Part shown: positions 33,488-43,174 of the stretch, piece after piece
Layout of the letters: each line of letters begins with the position of its first letter
Numbering within the stretch: position 1 is the stretch's first letter
Assembly (NCBI GenBank): GCA_964462535.1
Contig: CAYWXV010000021.1
Location: forward strand, 1-55,639
DNA from: CAYWXV01 sp964462535
GTDB lineage: Bacteria; Bacteroidota; Ignavibacteria; OLB7
Direction: 5' to 3'
DNA length: 55,639 nucleotides
Translations under genes and position numbers: made by a program
The notes under the pieces: model-generated
What the model was told of the DNA's origin: nothing
Databases searched by the model: none
Seen by the model: only the letters and a program-made list of their open reading frames with translations

Positions 33488-34399
33488 GTGGCTCGTACTT
33501 CTAGGCACTGTACCATCGTGATCAACATTGGACCGTTGCTTGCCTGCCCTCGATGTGGTGGCGCACTTGCGGACGAGGGCCGTCGTTGGATCTGCACCAA
33601 CCATGGAGCAGTCATCACCAGGCGCGACGACGACATATTGGACGCCCTCGGTCGCGAGGGACGCAGCGAGCACTCGCGTTTCCTGGACCAGTACAACTCC
33701 ATTCGGGCCGGAGAAAACCGTAGCGCGAGCGTAGAGCTCCCGTTTGTATCTCCGGGGCATCCATTCGAGGCCGAATGGCGACACAGAAGTGCTTCAATGA
33801 GACGGTTGCTGGACGAACTCCTGGCCCGGCAGCTTCTGCCGGGCGGGATTATTCTGGATGCCGGTGCCGGAGTCTGTTGGCTATCCAGGCGACTCGTGAT
33901 GGCAGGGGCGAACGTAGTCGCTCTCGACGTGAACGATGATCGGGGTGACGGACTGGTGGGCGGAGCGGTGATGTTGCGCGGGGGGATTGCTTTTCACCGT
34001 GTCCTGGGTGACATGGAGCGGCTGCCGTTTGTCGCACACTCATTTGATGTAGTGGTCTTCAATGGGGCATTCCACTATGCACGGAACCGGATAGATACCT
34101 TGGCGGGAGCGTTGCGGGTTCTACGCCCCGGCGGCCTCGTCTGTATCATGGACTCGCCGGTCTACCGGTGGGAGAGAAGCGGTCGAAAGATGATTGATGC
34201 GCGAGGGCCGGGACGGTCCGGGTTTCTGACTCACGCTGAGCTGAGTGGACTGGCACGGTCACTCAACCTGGAAGTCAACGTGTTGGCCGGGCCCATTTCG
34301 ATTGGCGACAGACTCAAACGGTTTGCACGCACACTCCGTCTCGGCAGAGAGCCGGCCTCAATGCCGTTTATCGTGTATCGCGAACGTGTCGACGTGTGA
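33488..34399 (+). CDS. class I SAM-dependent methyltransferase with N-terminal zinc ribbon
   Basis: The 303-residue frame opens with GTG at 33488; a second GTG at 33518, giving INIGPLLACPRCGG, is equally possible. Residues about 15-45 form a Trm112-like zinc ribbon, although the second pair is incomplete (CPRCGGAL...WICTNHG). The methyltransferase core follows: motif I LPGGIILDAGAGVCWLSRR, the acidic residue in VVALDVND, FDVVVFNGAFHYARN and ALRVLRPGGLVCIMD. It resembles UbiE/Methyltransf_11 enzymes. Proximity to a GT4 enzyme hints at a glycan or lipid substrate, but this is inference. Confidence 0.85.
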   Translation: MARTSRHCTIVINIGPLLACPRCGGALADEGRRWICTNHGAVITRRDDDILDALGREGRSEHSRFLDQYNSIRAGENRSASVELPFVSPGHPFEAEWRHRSASMRRLLDELLARQLLPGGIILDAGAGVCWLSRRLVMAGANVVALDVNDDRGDGLVGGAVMLRGGIAFHRVLGDMERLPFVAHSFDVVVFNGAFHYARNRIDTLAGALRVLRPGGLVCIMDSPVYRWERSGRKMIDARGPGRSGFLTHAELSGLARSLNLEVNVLAGPISIGDRLKRFARTLRLGREPASMPFIVYRERVDV

Positions 34400-34536
34400 C
34401 GGCTACGCTCTTCCTTTTCCGGTCACGTGGTTATTGGTATAATCGTCCCCCTCTCCGGTGCCGTCGCCCAGTGGCGAAGGTCGGTCCGATGATCAATCGG
34501 GTTCCTCTCCAACATGTTCACCCAGATCTAATCCTC

Positions 34537-37332
34537 ATGTCTCGACGGCTACATCTTCTGCTACTATTTGGACTGACGCTTCTAACGACGGTTTCGGCGC
34601 AATACACCGAGCCCACGTGGATTCGAAGCGGTGTTGGATCCCCTGTCGTGGATCTCGCGTTCTCACCAAACAACCGGTACCTGGCTTCCATTGCCGCAAA
34701 CGGTGGCATCAAGATCTGGGATCTGCAATCCAATCGACTCTATCGATACGTTGGTAATGCCGTCGCCACGTCGGCGGCGTTTTTCTCCGACAATCAACGG
34801 CTCGCGACTGGTGGGACGGACGGGACCGTCCGAATCTGGAACATCAACACTGGAGAACAGGTTCAGTCCATTCAGGCGCACAACGGTCGCGTGTCGGGTG
34901 TCGACATATCGCCTAATGGACAGCTGATTGCCTCCGCGGGATCAGATGCCGAAGTGAAAATCTGGAACACGTCAAATTGGTCACTGGCAAGAACGATCAC
35001 GGGCCACACGGGCGCCGTGAACTCCGTTGACTTCTCCCCGGACAACAGCAACGTGGTTTCCGCGAGCGATGACAGGTCGGTCAGAATCTGGTCGGTGGCG
35101 ACCGGTGTTCAACAACGGATCTGGAACGATACTGCTCTTCATCTGTCGAAAGGTGCCGTCTACTCGCCAAACGGCAGCTATGTCGCGGCAACGAGTGGAC
35201 AGTGTTTTTACACGTCGACGGGGTGCGGGATAATCCTACTCAACGCAAGCAGTGGTGCGACTGTCAAGCAATACACGCAGATCCGACTGGACGCTTCAGA
35301 TGTGGTCTACTCGCCGACCGGGCTTTACGTCGCATCCTCCGACAATTACGGGACCGTCTACACCTATCGCCCTGACTCGACCAACCTGAACCCGGTTGTC
35401 AGGCTTCGTCATCAGGCCGGGCCACAGCCGAACAATTTCCTTGCCGCAAGCGTTGTCCAGTTCAATTCCGACGGCACAATGCTCGCGTCGGCCGGTGACG
35501 ATCGAGTAATCCGCTTCTGGCGTGCGTCCAACAACCAAACGGGACTACTGATTGACTCAAGCGGGACGATCCTCGCGACTGCGGTTAACGGCACGCGCGT
35601 CGCCTCCGGCCGCGGCGATGGTGTTGTTGCGATCCGAAGCGCAGAGACGGGCGACCTCCAGCGACTGCTGACGAAGATCGATTCAAGTAGGAGCAGTCTC
35701 GACGGCCGTTGGTCGTATCATGCCGGCCGGCCCATCAACGCTGTTGCCTGGCGTCCGGATGGGAATCGTCTTGCCAGCGGGCAGGACGACGACACCATTC
35801 GCGTTTGGGATCCAACTGCTGGGAGCTTGATCCGATCGATCGAGGCAGGAGCGCGGACGTCGTCGTTAGGATGGACTACGGCTGGGGACCGGCTCCTGAG
35901 CGGACACGGATCACCCATCAATGGGGTGAGAGTCTGGAACGCGTCGAACTGGTCACCGGAACGGACCCTGGACGCTGCTGGGGCGAAGGTGTCTGCGATC
36001 ACGGTCACTGCGACGTATGTAGCAGCGGGTTGCGATGACGGAATGCTGCGCATATGGAAGACGGCGGACTGGACGCCCTTTCGCGCCGTTTCGGCACACA
36101 CTGGCGCCATCCTCGACGTGGCCATATCGGGAGATGGGAAGTACGTCGCTACAGCAACGGCCGACTCGTTCCGCATCACGACTCTTGCTGAAGGAGCGGA
36201 GGTTTCGAACGGTGTCGCAGTTAGTGGGAGCATTCGCTCGATCGCATTCAGCTCCGACAACAATTACCTCCTGGCGACGACCGCTAGCGGTTCGATCGTG
36301 GTGTACCGCGCCTTATCCGGGTATGCGTCGTACGTCAATGCTGAGTACAACGGGGACGCTCTTTCGATGGACGTCGCAGGAACCGATGTCTTCGTTGGAA
36401 CGGTCGACGGTAGCGTCGTAAAGTGGCCCTTCAATCCCGGCGATGCGTCCGGTGAGCTACCTGCCCCAACGCAGATCACTCCCGCAAACGCCTCAACAGG
36501 TGTATCGTCACCGGTTCTCCTTGGTTGGGGGAGCGTCGCCGGCGTCACGGGATACGACGTGCAGGTGTCCACCGAAGCATCGTTCACGACCGGTATCATC
36601 GTCAATCAAGTGAACCTCATAGACACCCAGCGAGTGGTCCCCAATGTCACGGACGGCTCGACGTACTATTGGCGTGTGCGCGCGCGCGCCGCGAGCGGAC
36701 AGAGCCCATGGAGTCCGGTCTGGACCTTCACGACGTCCGGAGGGGCAACAATACTTGCGCCTGGTCTTAAGGATCCGGCAGATAGGGCAACCAACCTCCC
36801 ATTGAGCGTCACGCTGGTATGGGAGAAGGGGCTGGGTGCGGAATGGTACCGCCTCCAGCTGGCCGACAATGACGCCTTCTCACTCCCGAAGGTCGACGAA
36901 CAACAGGTATTTGACAGCTCGTACACCGTCAACGGCCTCAGTGTCGGTACCACCTATTACTGGCATGTTCGTTCACGACGTAACGGTTCACCGAGCACCA
37001 GCCCTTGGTCTGTCACACGATCGTTCACCACAACGACAACGACCTCCGTGCGGACCACGGATGCGAAAACGGGCCTCACGGTCGCGGTCGCCCCGAATCC
37101 GCTGAGCGACATTGGCGGGATTGTGATCACCGCCCCCGGATCCGGTCGGCTCCGTGTCGGACTCGTCGATAACGTTGGGAGGCAGGTCAGAGAATTGGTC
37201 GACGAACAGGTTACTGGACCGGAGCAACGCATGGTGCAGTTCGATGTGTCGTCGATTGCCTCCGGATCCTATTTCCTGCAGGTGGAGTGGAACGGTGTCG
37301 TGGTTGCGCGCCCGGTCGTAGTTGCACGCTAG
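34537..37332 (+). CDS. secreted WD40-repeat protein with FN3-like modules and C-terminal sorting domain
   Basis: The start giving MSRRLHLLLLFGLTLLTTVSA is a signal peptide; the frame extends upstream but overlaps the methyltransferase end. The 931-residue product holds WD40 blades with recognisable strand ends (VRIWNINTGE, VKIWNTSNWS, VRIWSVATGV, IRFWRASNN, IRVWDPTAGS, VRVWNASNWS, LRIWKTADWT), enough for two propellers. Then come two FN3-like modules (TYYWRVRARAASGQSPWS; TYYWHVRSRRNGSPSTSPWS) and a type A sorting domain (VAPNPLSDIGGIVI...GSYFLQVEWNG). It should be displayed or released outside the cell. A terminator follows 27 bases after the stop. Confidence 0.92.
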   Translation: MSRRLHLLLLFGLTLLTTVSAQYTEPTWIRSGVGSPVVDLAFSPNNRYLASIAANGGIKIWDLQSNRLYRYVGNAVATSAAFFSDNQRLATGGTDGTVRIWNINTGEQVQSIQAHNGRVSGVDISPNGQLIASAGSDAEVKIWNTSNWSLARTITGHTGAVNSVDFSPDNSNVVSASDDRSVRIWSVATGVQQRIWNDTALHLSKGAVYSPNGSYVAATSGQCFYTSTGCGIILLNASSGATVKQYTQIRLDASDVVYSPTGLYVASSDNYGTVYTYRPDSTNLNPVVRLRHQAGPQPNNFLAASVVQFNSDGTMLASAGDDRVIRFWRASNNQTGLLIDSSGTILATAVNGTRVASGRGDGVVAIRSAETGDLQRLLTKIDSSRSSLDGRWSYHAGRPINAVAWRPDGNRLASGQDDDTIRVWDPTAGSLIRSIEAGARTSSLGWTTAGDRLLSGHGSPINGVRVWNASNWSPERTLDAAGAKVSAITVTATYVAAGCDDGMLRIWKTADWTPFRAVSAHTGAILDVAISGDGKYVATATADSFRITTLAEGAEVSNGVAVSGSIRSIAFSSDNNYLLATTASGSIVVYRALSGYASYVNAEYNGDALSMDVAGTDVFVGTVDGSVVKWPFNPGDASGELPAPTQITPANASTGVSSPVLLGWGSVAGVTGYDVQVSTEASFTTGIIVNQVNLIDTQRVVPNVTDGSTYYWRVRARAASGQSPWSPVWTFTTSGGATILAPGLKDPADRATNLPLSVTLVWEKGLGAEWYRLQLADNDAFSLPKVDEQQVFDSSYTVNGLSVGTTYYWHVRSRRNGSPSTSPWSVTRSFTTTTTTSVRTTDAKTGLTVAVAPNPLSDIGGIVITAPGSGRLRVGLVDNVGRQVRELVDEQVTGPEQRMVQFDVSSIASGSYFLQVEWNGVVVARPVVVAR

Positions 37333-37358
37333 AGGCGGTGGAGAGAAATTCACAGGAG

Positions 37359-37398
37359 AACCCCGAATCTGGGCTACGAGTCAGATTTCGGGGTTTTT
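37359..37398 (+). terminator. intrinsic terminator after the WD40 gene
   Basis: AACCCCGA-ATCTG pairs with CAGATTTCGGGGTT (one bulged base), a 10-base loop separates them, and the stem runs into TTTTT. It lies 27 bases beyond the stop codon. Confidence 0.88.
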
Positions 37399-37872
37399 CG
37401 TGGGAACGATAAGCGTCTCGACCGGAGCGACGGTGGTGACTGTGACCTTTTTGCGTTCTGCGGGTCTTGTCTTACGCATGCAGTGAAACATCTTCCAACG
37501 TCCTCATTCTCGCCGGAACAAGGAAATGGAAGATGGATTCCAACGGAATGTCAGAGTAGTGTGCGTCTTCAAGGTCCGTTGGAACGTTGAGCTAGGGGCG
37601 TCGGTTTTTCGCCAAGTGCGACCTCCGACTCCTATGTGTACATGCTAGGAGAGCGGTCGTTTCCAGTGTTCCCTTCGGTCTGTGTGGGGCAAGCTGGAGG
37701 CGGACCGCGTTTAAGGTGCGGCTGGGACTACTGCCGGATGTTCCGACGCAGCACCGTTAGGCATACGGGAGCGATCACGCCACGTGACCGCTCCCGTTTT
37801 TTTTTGCCCCCGCTGCCCAGGACGGTCGATTCTCCTTTGCGACATCCCCGTCTGCGGCCATTTTGCCTCCAC
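37399..37872 (+). ncRNA. structured non-coding leader or small RNA upstream of the large outer-membrane gene
   Basis: This stretch lies between one terminator (ending 37398) and the ATG at 37873, and contains a second strong intrinsic terminator at 37765-37805. The bases 37538-37547 (TTCCAACGGA) pair with 37575-37584. GAGCGGTC at 37651-37658 is exactly complementary to GACCGCTC at 37786-37793, which is the 3' arm of the terminator, so an alternative fold could disrupt the terminator. Other local stems are present between 37670 and 37760. It may be a small RNA or an attenuator; it matches no RNA class I can recognise. The transcription start is unknown. Confidence 0.5.
37765..37805 (+). terminator. 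strong intrinsic terminator in the leader region
   Basis: ACGGGAGCGATCAC pairs with GTGACCGCTCCCGT (one mismatch) around a GCCAC loop and is followed by nine T's. No protein gene ends upstream of it; it is 68 bases before the next start codon. Confidence 0.9.
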
Positions 37873-40800
37873 ATGGCGATCTGTCGGATTCTTGCACTGA
37901 CTGCAGTCATTCTGCTGTCGTTGACTCATTGCGCGCAGTCGCAGGGGTTGCGACGTGTGGAGCGATTCGCAATCACCTCGTTCGACAGCGTGTACACCTT
38001 CCGCGACCGGTTCGTAGTCCCCGGGTCAATCCAGATCTCTATTGACGACACGATTCGTCTCGCAGAACCGAGCGACTATACATTCGATCCCGACCGCAAC
38101 CAGCTTCTGTTCACCCTCTCGTTCCGCGTACGCGCATTCGCTGATACGCTCCCCTCCAGACTTCTCAGGATAGAGTACCGATATCGAGCAATCCCGATCC
38201 AGGATTCCTACGCGCTCCACACCGTTGAGCCAAGTGCCGATTCGACCGGCGGCGACATCGTATTCCGCACGGCCGATGAATCTCCCACACGCGAACGCTG
38301 GACGCTTGGCTCCGCCTTCCAGAAGTCGGGCTCCATTATCCGTGGGGTAACTGTTGGAAGCAATCGGGACCTGTCGCTCCAGAGCGGACTCAGGCTCCAG
38401 TTTAGTGGGAAGGTCAGTGACGACGTTGAGGTGCTTGCGGCCCTCACGGACGAACAATCCCCGATACAACCTGAGGGAACGACGCAAACATTGAGGGAGA
38501 TCGACAATATCTTCTTCGAGGTCCGCTCGCCCTGGGTGGGAGGGACGCTCGGAAAGTTCGTTGCGAAGAATGACGAGGGACGATTTACATCGTTCGACCG
38601 TAAGCTGCAGGGCGTCAGTCTACTTGCGCGTCCCGGTCCATCCGGAGGGACCACTCGTGCACTCTATGCGGTTTCACCCGGTCGCTTCAAGACGGAGTCG
38701 TTCGTCGGACGAGAGGGGGACCAGGGCCCGTATCGTCTGACTGGTCTAGCGAACGAACGGGATATCGTTGTAATCGCCGGGAGCGAGCGCGTCTATGTCG
38801 ACGGCGTCTTGATGACACGAGGGGACAATCAGGACTACGTTATAGACTACGCCGCCGCCCTCATCACCTTTGCCGCGCGCCGACCCATCGCGTCTGTCAA
38901 TCGGATCACGGTTGACTTCGAGTATTCGGATCAGAAGTACTCGCGCTCGTTCGTTGCGCTATCTCACTCTCTCCCACTCGCAGACAGCGCTGTCACACTC
39001 TCAGCGTCGTACGTGCGCGAGGGTGACGATCCGGACGCGACGATTGACATTACACTTTCGGAGGCCGATCGATCGCTCCTCGCCTCTGTGGCTGGGGACC
39101 GGTCGAAGGCATTCCGCAGTGGGGCGCGGCTGGTGGGCCGGAGCGACTCCGCACTCGGTTCCTATAGACGCATAGACACCGTTCTGAACGGCGTTGTTGA
39201 TTCGATCTTCGTGTATGACCCGGCGAGTCCGCTCGCCGTGTTTGACGTCTCGTTCGCGATCCCCCCGAATGGTGTAGGCGACTATCGCGCGGTTGCGTTC
39301 GGGCAGTACGAATTCGTTGGCAAAGGGCTGGGGGCCTATCTACCATTGGTCTATCTTCCGCTTCCGCAGCTACGGCAAGTCGCGGCATTTGCAGCCGCGT
39401 TGCAGGGTCGGCGCGGAGTGGTCAGAGGAGATGTTGCGTTTTCGAGTTCGTCTCTCAATCGGCTGAGCACCGATGCCGCAGCATCGCTGAACGGTGTTGC
39501 TGTATCGGTCGAAGCGTCAGGGGTCGTTGATTCGTCATCCTCAATCGGCGAGACTCGCCTCACCGCACGGCTTCGCTATCTCTCATCCGAGTTCCGTGCG
39601 ATCGATCGCGTTGCAGAGGTCGAATTCGACAACCAGTGGAACGCCGGTGGTCGTCCCGGAGAGACCGGCAGGAGCGATCTTGTTACAGAGGGGGCGTTGG
39701 ATTGGAGGCCAGTCCGTCGTTTTTCTGTTGGTCTCTCAGCAGGGCTCCTGAATCGGGAGCGCGAATTCAAATCGCTTCGCGGACGAACCTCACTTGTTCT
39801 TGAGCCAGGTGGCGGGATGCCCGGCGGTGACTATGCTGTCGAGGCGATTCAGGCAGACTCCTCGGCGGGGTTTAGAACCGACCAATGGCTTCGGCAGAAT
39901 GCGGGAATCTCGTGGCCCTTATCAGGTGTCACTCCCGGCTTTCGTGTGACCTGGGAGCGACGTATTGGGCGCGAGGCGGTCGACGATACAATTGCCCCGA
40001 CATCGTTCCGATACCTTGAGTTTGGCCCCGATCTGTCGCTGAACGTTGGCCCAATCCGATCGACTCTGTCCTACCGGCATAGACTGGAGGATTCAATTCG
40101 GGGAGCCGGTGTCGCGCGGTCATTTGTTCGTGACGGCGGGGCGGAGACATTCAGATTCCACGGTGAATTGGTCGGTGAAGAATCGCTCTCATCTCAGCTC
40201 GATTTGACACTCCGTTTCAGGGCCTTCGACTCTGTCGCAGGGGTGAATCCTGCGGCCCGCCTCGACAATAGCACATTGATTGTCCGATCACGAACTCGCT
40301 GGTCGGGGTTGGAGCGCGGGCTTGACCTGAACGCCGAATACGAGGGACAGAGCGAACGAGCGGCGCGTCTGCAGCGGCTCTTCATTAGAGTGCCTTTCGG
40401 TCAGGGGGACTTTATCTGGGTCGACCTGGACAGTAATGGTGTTCAGTCAGTTGAAGAGTTCCGACTCACAAACGCGGGGGACGGGGAGTACGCGGCCGTC
40501 ACATTGCCGACGGAAGAGCTGTTCCCCGTAACTGATGTGCGAGCGTCGCTTCGCGTGCGCGCACAGCCGGGCCGTTTCTTGCGCCGGGAATCCACGCTGG
40601 GGCGCCTTCTTCAACCCGTTACGACCGAGACGACACTCAGAATAGACGAGAAGAACCAGGAGGAGGACGACGTTGCGCTCTACCTCCTCAATCTTTCCAG
40701 ATTTCAGAACGACTCGACGACGATATCTGGATCCTCCATCGTGCAGCAGGACGTCATGCTGTTCGAGTCGAATCCCGAGTTCTCTACGCGGCTGCGGTTT

Positions 40801-41388
40801 CTCGACCGACGGGGACTCGTTCGGCTGGTTTCGTCAGTCGAGAAGACACAAGGACTCGAGCGCTCGGTTCGACTGCGTTGGCGCCCGACGTACGATATCG
40901 GTCTGCAGTTCGATGTTGGATTCAACAAAGGATCGTTGTTCAGTACCGATTCGTTGTCACGTCGGACATATGATCTGTCGACCGTTACGGGTACGGGCGA
41001 TCTTGGCTATCGGCCAGACGATTCATGGGAGATAGGATGGATGCTCACCGTAGCGTCGACGAACGACGTTGTTCGAAATCCAGCGCGATCGACATCACGA
41101 AATACTAATTCGATGCGCGCCGTCTATTCAATTGAGAATAGTGGCCGTCTTCGAGTTGATATTGAGCGTACTAATGTTGCCGGCGTAAATGTGGGGGAGG
41201 ATGCGTATTCGCTACCCTATCAGCTCACTGACGGATATTCAATTGGTACAACGTGGGTGGCCAGAGCTTCGTTTGAATATCGCTTCGGCAACAACACACA
41301 GGCCTCCATTTCCTACACCGGTCGCGTGCAGCCGCAGGACGGCCGGCTATTCAATATCGGCACGGCCGAAATCCGTGCATATTTTTAG
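37873..41388 (+). CDS. very large outer-membrane beta-barrel protein, unknown function
   Basis: The start giving MAICRILALTAVILLSLTHC is chosen because the open frame upstream passes through the terminator. The 1171-residue protein has a signal peptide, a beta-rich N-terminal region (FDSVYTFRDRFVVPGSIQISIDD...IRIEYRYR-like strands), a plug-like part (SERVYVDGVLMTRGDNQDYVIDYAAALITF), then several hundred residues of amphipathic strands with Arg/Asp-flanked tips, ending ASISYTGRVQPQDGRLFNIG and a terminal AYF. This is a barrel with C-terminal Phe. I do not recognise a named family; it is not SprA by length. rdgB begins 16 bases later. Confidence 0.82.
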   Translation: MAICRILALTAVILLSLTHCAQSQGLRRVERFAITSFDSVYTFRDRFVVPGSIQISIDDTIRLAEPSDYTFDPDRNQLLFTLSFRVRAFADTLPSRLLRIEYRYRAIPIQDSYALHTVEPSADSTGGDIVFRTADESPTRERWTLGSAFQKSGSIIRGVTVGSNRDLSLQSGLRLQFSGKVSDDVEVLAALTDEQSPIQPEGTTQTLREIDNIFFEVRSPWVGGTLGKFVAKNDEGRFTSFDRKLQGVSLLARPGPSGGTTRALYAVSPGRFKTESFVGREGDQGPYRLTGLANERDIVVIAGSERVYVDGVLMTRGDNQDYVIDYAAALITFAARRPIASVNRITVDFEYSDQKYSRSFVALSHSLPLADSAVTLSASYVREGDDPDATIDITLSEADRSLLASVAGDRSKAFRSGARLVGRSDSALGSYRRIDTVLNGVVDSIFVYDPASPLAVFDVSFAIPPNGVGDYRAVAFGQYEFVGKGLGAYLPLVYLPLPQLRQVAAFAAALQGRRGVVRGDVAFSSSSLNRLSTDAAASLNGVAVSVEASGVVDSSSSIGETRLTARLRYLSSEFRAIDRVAEVEFDNQWNAGGRPGETGRSDLVTEGALDWRPVRRFSVGLSAGLLNREREFKSLRGRTSLVLEPGGGMPGGDYAVEAIQADSSAGFRTDQWLRQNAGISWPLSGVTPGFRVTWERRIGREAVDDTIAPTSFRYLEFGPDLSLNVGPIRSTLSYRHRLEDSIRGAGVARSFVRDGGAETFRFHGELVGEESLSSQLDLTLRFRAFDSVAGVNPAARLDNSTLIVRSRTRWSGLERGLDLNAEYEGQSERAARLQRLFIRVPFGQGDFIWVDLDSNGVQSVEEFRLTNAGDGEYAAVTLPTEELFPVTDVRASLRVRAQPGRFLRRESTLGRLLQPVTTETTLRIDEKNQEEDDVALYLLNLSRFQNDSTTISGSSIVQQDVMLFESNPEFSTRLRFLDRRGLVRLVSSVEKTQGLERSVRLRWRPTYDIGLQFDVGFNKGSLFSTDSLSRRTYDLSTVTGTGDLGYRPDDSWEIGWMLTVASTNDVVRNPARSTSRNTNSMRAVYSIENSGRLRVDIERTNVAGVNVGEDAYSLPYQLTDGYSIGTTWVARASFEYRFGNNTQASISYTGRVQPQDGRLFNIGTAEIRAYF

Positions 41389-41404
41389 CACACTACACAC
41401 CGGC

Positions 41405-42022
41405 ATGCGCATACTCCTTGCCACGCACAACAACGACAAGGCGAAAGAACTCGAGGCTGTGTTACATCAGGTTGAGGGGATCACGGTGGTTACGCTCGCG
41501 GACGTCCCTGACCGTCTAGCCGAACCGATCGAGGATGGCGCGACGCTGGAGGAGAATGCATTGATAAAGGCCCGTTCGGTATTTGAAACAACGGGAGTGC
41601 CGACAATTGCCGATGATACGGGATTGGAGGTGGAAGCGTTAGGGGGCGAACCAGGCGTGCGCTCTGCCCGATACGCCGGGGACGATGCGACATATGAGGA
41701 CAACTGCAAGAAACTACTCCGCGAACTGTCGGAAATAGATCGAGACCGGCGTGCTGCCCGTTTTCGGACGGTGATTTGCTACTGCGATAGCCGTAGAACC
41801 TTCATGGTGGAGGGGGAGGTGACTGGGAGCATTATCGAGACGGCACGTGGGCGCAATGGCTTCGGATATGATCCCGTCTTTGTACCCGACGGTTACAATT
41901 CTACGTTTGCCGAGATGACCCCCGAGGAAAAGAATCGCCTGAGTCACCGGGGCAAGGCGCTACGATCATTTGTGATGGCGTTTCGATTGTTTAACGAAAT
42001 ACGTACGGACCGAGCAGGATGA
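41405..42022 (+). CDS. rdgB: XTP/dITP diphosphatase (RdgB/HAM1 family)
   Basis: The start at 41405 gives MRILLATHNNDKAKELEAVL, the canonical N-terminus; the frame is open further upstream but overlaps the preceding gene. The 205-residue enzyme removes deaminated purine nucleotides (ITP, XTP) from the pool. Motifs: LEENALIKA, IADDTGLEVEALGGEPGVRSARYAG, RNGFGYDPVFVP and KNRLSHRGKALR. Its TGA overlaps the ATG of the pseudouridine synthase (ATGA), so the two are coupled. Confidence 0.96.
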   Translation: MRILLATHNNDKAKELEAVLHQVEGITVVTLADVPDRLAEPIEDGATLEENALIKARSVFETTGVPTIADDTGLEVEALGGEPGVRSARYAGDDATYEDNCKKLLRELSEIDRDRRAARFRTVICYCDSRRTFMVEGEVTGSIIETARGRNGFGYDPVFVPDGYNSTFAEMTPEEKNRLSHRGKALRSFVMAFRLFNEIRTDRAG

Positions 42023-43059
42023 TAGAACGTGTTGAGGTGACGCGCACAATACTTGTGCCGGATGGGCAGGCGCCCGAGCGGATTGATCGCTACGTTACGA
42101 GATCAGTGCTCCGCGCAACTCGAAACAAGGTGCAGGAGGCTATCGATGCCGGCGCTGTTCTGGTCAATGGCAAGGCGATTCGGTCCAATTACAAAGTGAA
42201 GGGGGGAGACGAGATTTCTATCACGCTGATGAAGCCGCCACCCATCCAACTCATTCCACAGGACATCCCGCTCGACATTGTCTTCGAGGACAGTGATCTG
42301 ATTATTGTGAACAAACCCGCAGGAATGGTGACACATCCAGGGTTTGGAAATCGGGACGGAACATTAGTCAATGCTGTACTCTACCATGTTGGCGACCTCC
42401 CGTCAGCGATCGATAGCGACGACGACGACGAGGCAACCGACGACGAGGACGCTGAGCCCGCCGAAGTCATCGGTGCTTCCGTCCGGCCCGGGGTGGTGCA
42501 CAGACTCGACAAGGAGACGAGCGGTCTGATGGTCGTCGCCAAGAACGCAGAAGCGCAGGCCCACCTGGCGCGTCAGTTTGCCGAACGGAAGGCCCGTCGG
42601 GAATACCATGCAGTGGTTTGGGGCGTGCTGTCGGAGGAATCGGGTATGGTGGAGGGGAATATTGCTCGCGATCCGAGGGATCGAAAGCGATTCACCGTGG
42701 CGCATCGTGGCGGGAAGCCGGCCCTTACGCATTGGCGAACGATTGAACGATTTGAGTTCACAACGCTCCTCGCATTTCGCCTTGCAACTGGTCGGACGCA
42801 TCAAATCAGGGTTCACGCGGCGCACATTAACCACCCTGTTTTCGGCGACCCGACATACGGTGGAAGGGATGTGGTGTATCCGGGTGCCGGTGGCCGCCAT
42901 CGTCAACGAGTGGCAAACCTCCTACGGCTCATCGAACGGCAGGCGCTTCACGCGCGAACACTCGGCATCACCCACCCCTCGACTGGTGAGTGGATGGAAT
43001 TCGAGTCGGACCTGCCACGCGACATGATGGAATTGATCGAACATCTACGCGTCCGTTAG
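42019..43059 (+). CDS. RluD-family 23S rRNA pseudouridine synthase
   Basis: The 346-residue protein has an N-terminal S4 RNA-binding domain (RIDRYVTRSVLRATRNKVQEAIDAG...VNGKAIRSNYKVKGGD) and the RluA/RluD catalytic core (IIVNKPAGMVTHPG; HRLDKETSGLMVVAKN with catalytic Asp164; GRTHQIRVHAAHINHPVFGD). Residues 132-149 form an acidic insert (DSDDDDEATDDEDAEP) between the HPG motif and the catalytic HRLDK motif. Which uridine it modifies cannot be told from sequence alone; RluD (1911/1915/1917) is the best match by architecture. Confidence 0.94.
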   Translation: MIERVEVTRTILVPDGQAPERIDRYVTRSVLRATRNKVQEAIDAGAVLVNGKAIRSNYKVKGGDEISITLMKPPPIQLIPQDIPLDIVFEDSDLIIVNKPAGMVTHPGFGNRDGTLVNAVLYHVGDLPSAIDSDDDDEATDDEDAEPAEVIGASVRPGVVHRLDKETSGLMVVAKNAEAQAHLARQFAERKARREYHAVVWGVLSEESGMVEGNIARDPRDRKRFTVAHRGGKPALTHWRTIERFEFTTLLAFRLATGRTHQIRVHAAHINHPVFGDPTYGGRDVVYPGAGGRHRQRVANLLRLIERQALHARTLGITHPSTGEWMEFESDLPRDMMELIEHLRVR

Positions 43060-43112
43060 TGACGGGGGACAACTGTATTGACGATGGGAGAGGGTCGGGC
43101 CGCTGAAACCGG

Positions 43113-43147
43113 AACGGGGCGTCAGCACTAGTGCCGACGCCCCGTTT
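43113..43147. terminator. hairpin between convergent genes
   Basis: AACGGGGCGTC pairs with GACGCCCCGTT around a 12-base loop, followed by a short T-run. It is between the pseudouridine synthase (plus) and a small minus-strand gene, so it can serve both. Confidence 0.75.
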
Positions 43148-43174
43148 CATGCAGAACATTTTCCAACTCCGGTC

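Noticed and set aside
37640..37805. 6S RNA, RNase P RNA, SRP RNA or tmRNA
   Set aside because: I looked for the conserved RNase P, SRP and tmRNA motifs and did not find them. End pairing alone is not enough to call 6S RNA.
37636..37872. N-terminal extension of the large outer-membrane protein to 37636
   Set aside because: The extension would run through an intrinsic terminator with nine T's, and a normal signal peptide starts at 37873.
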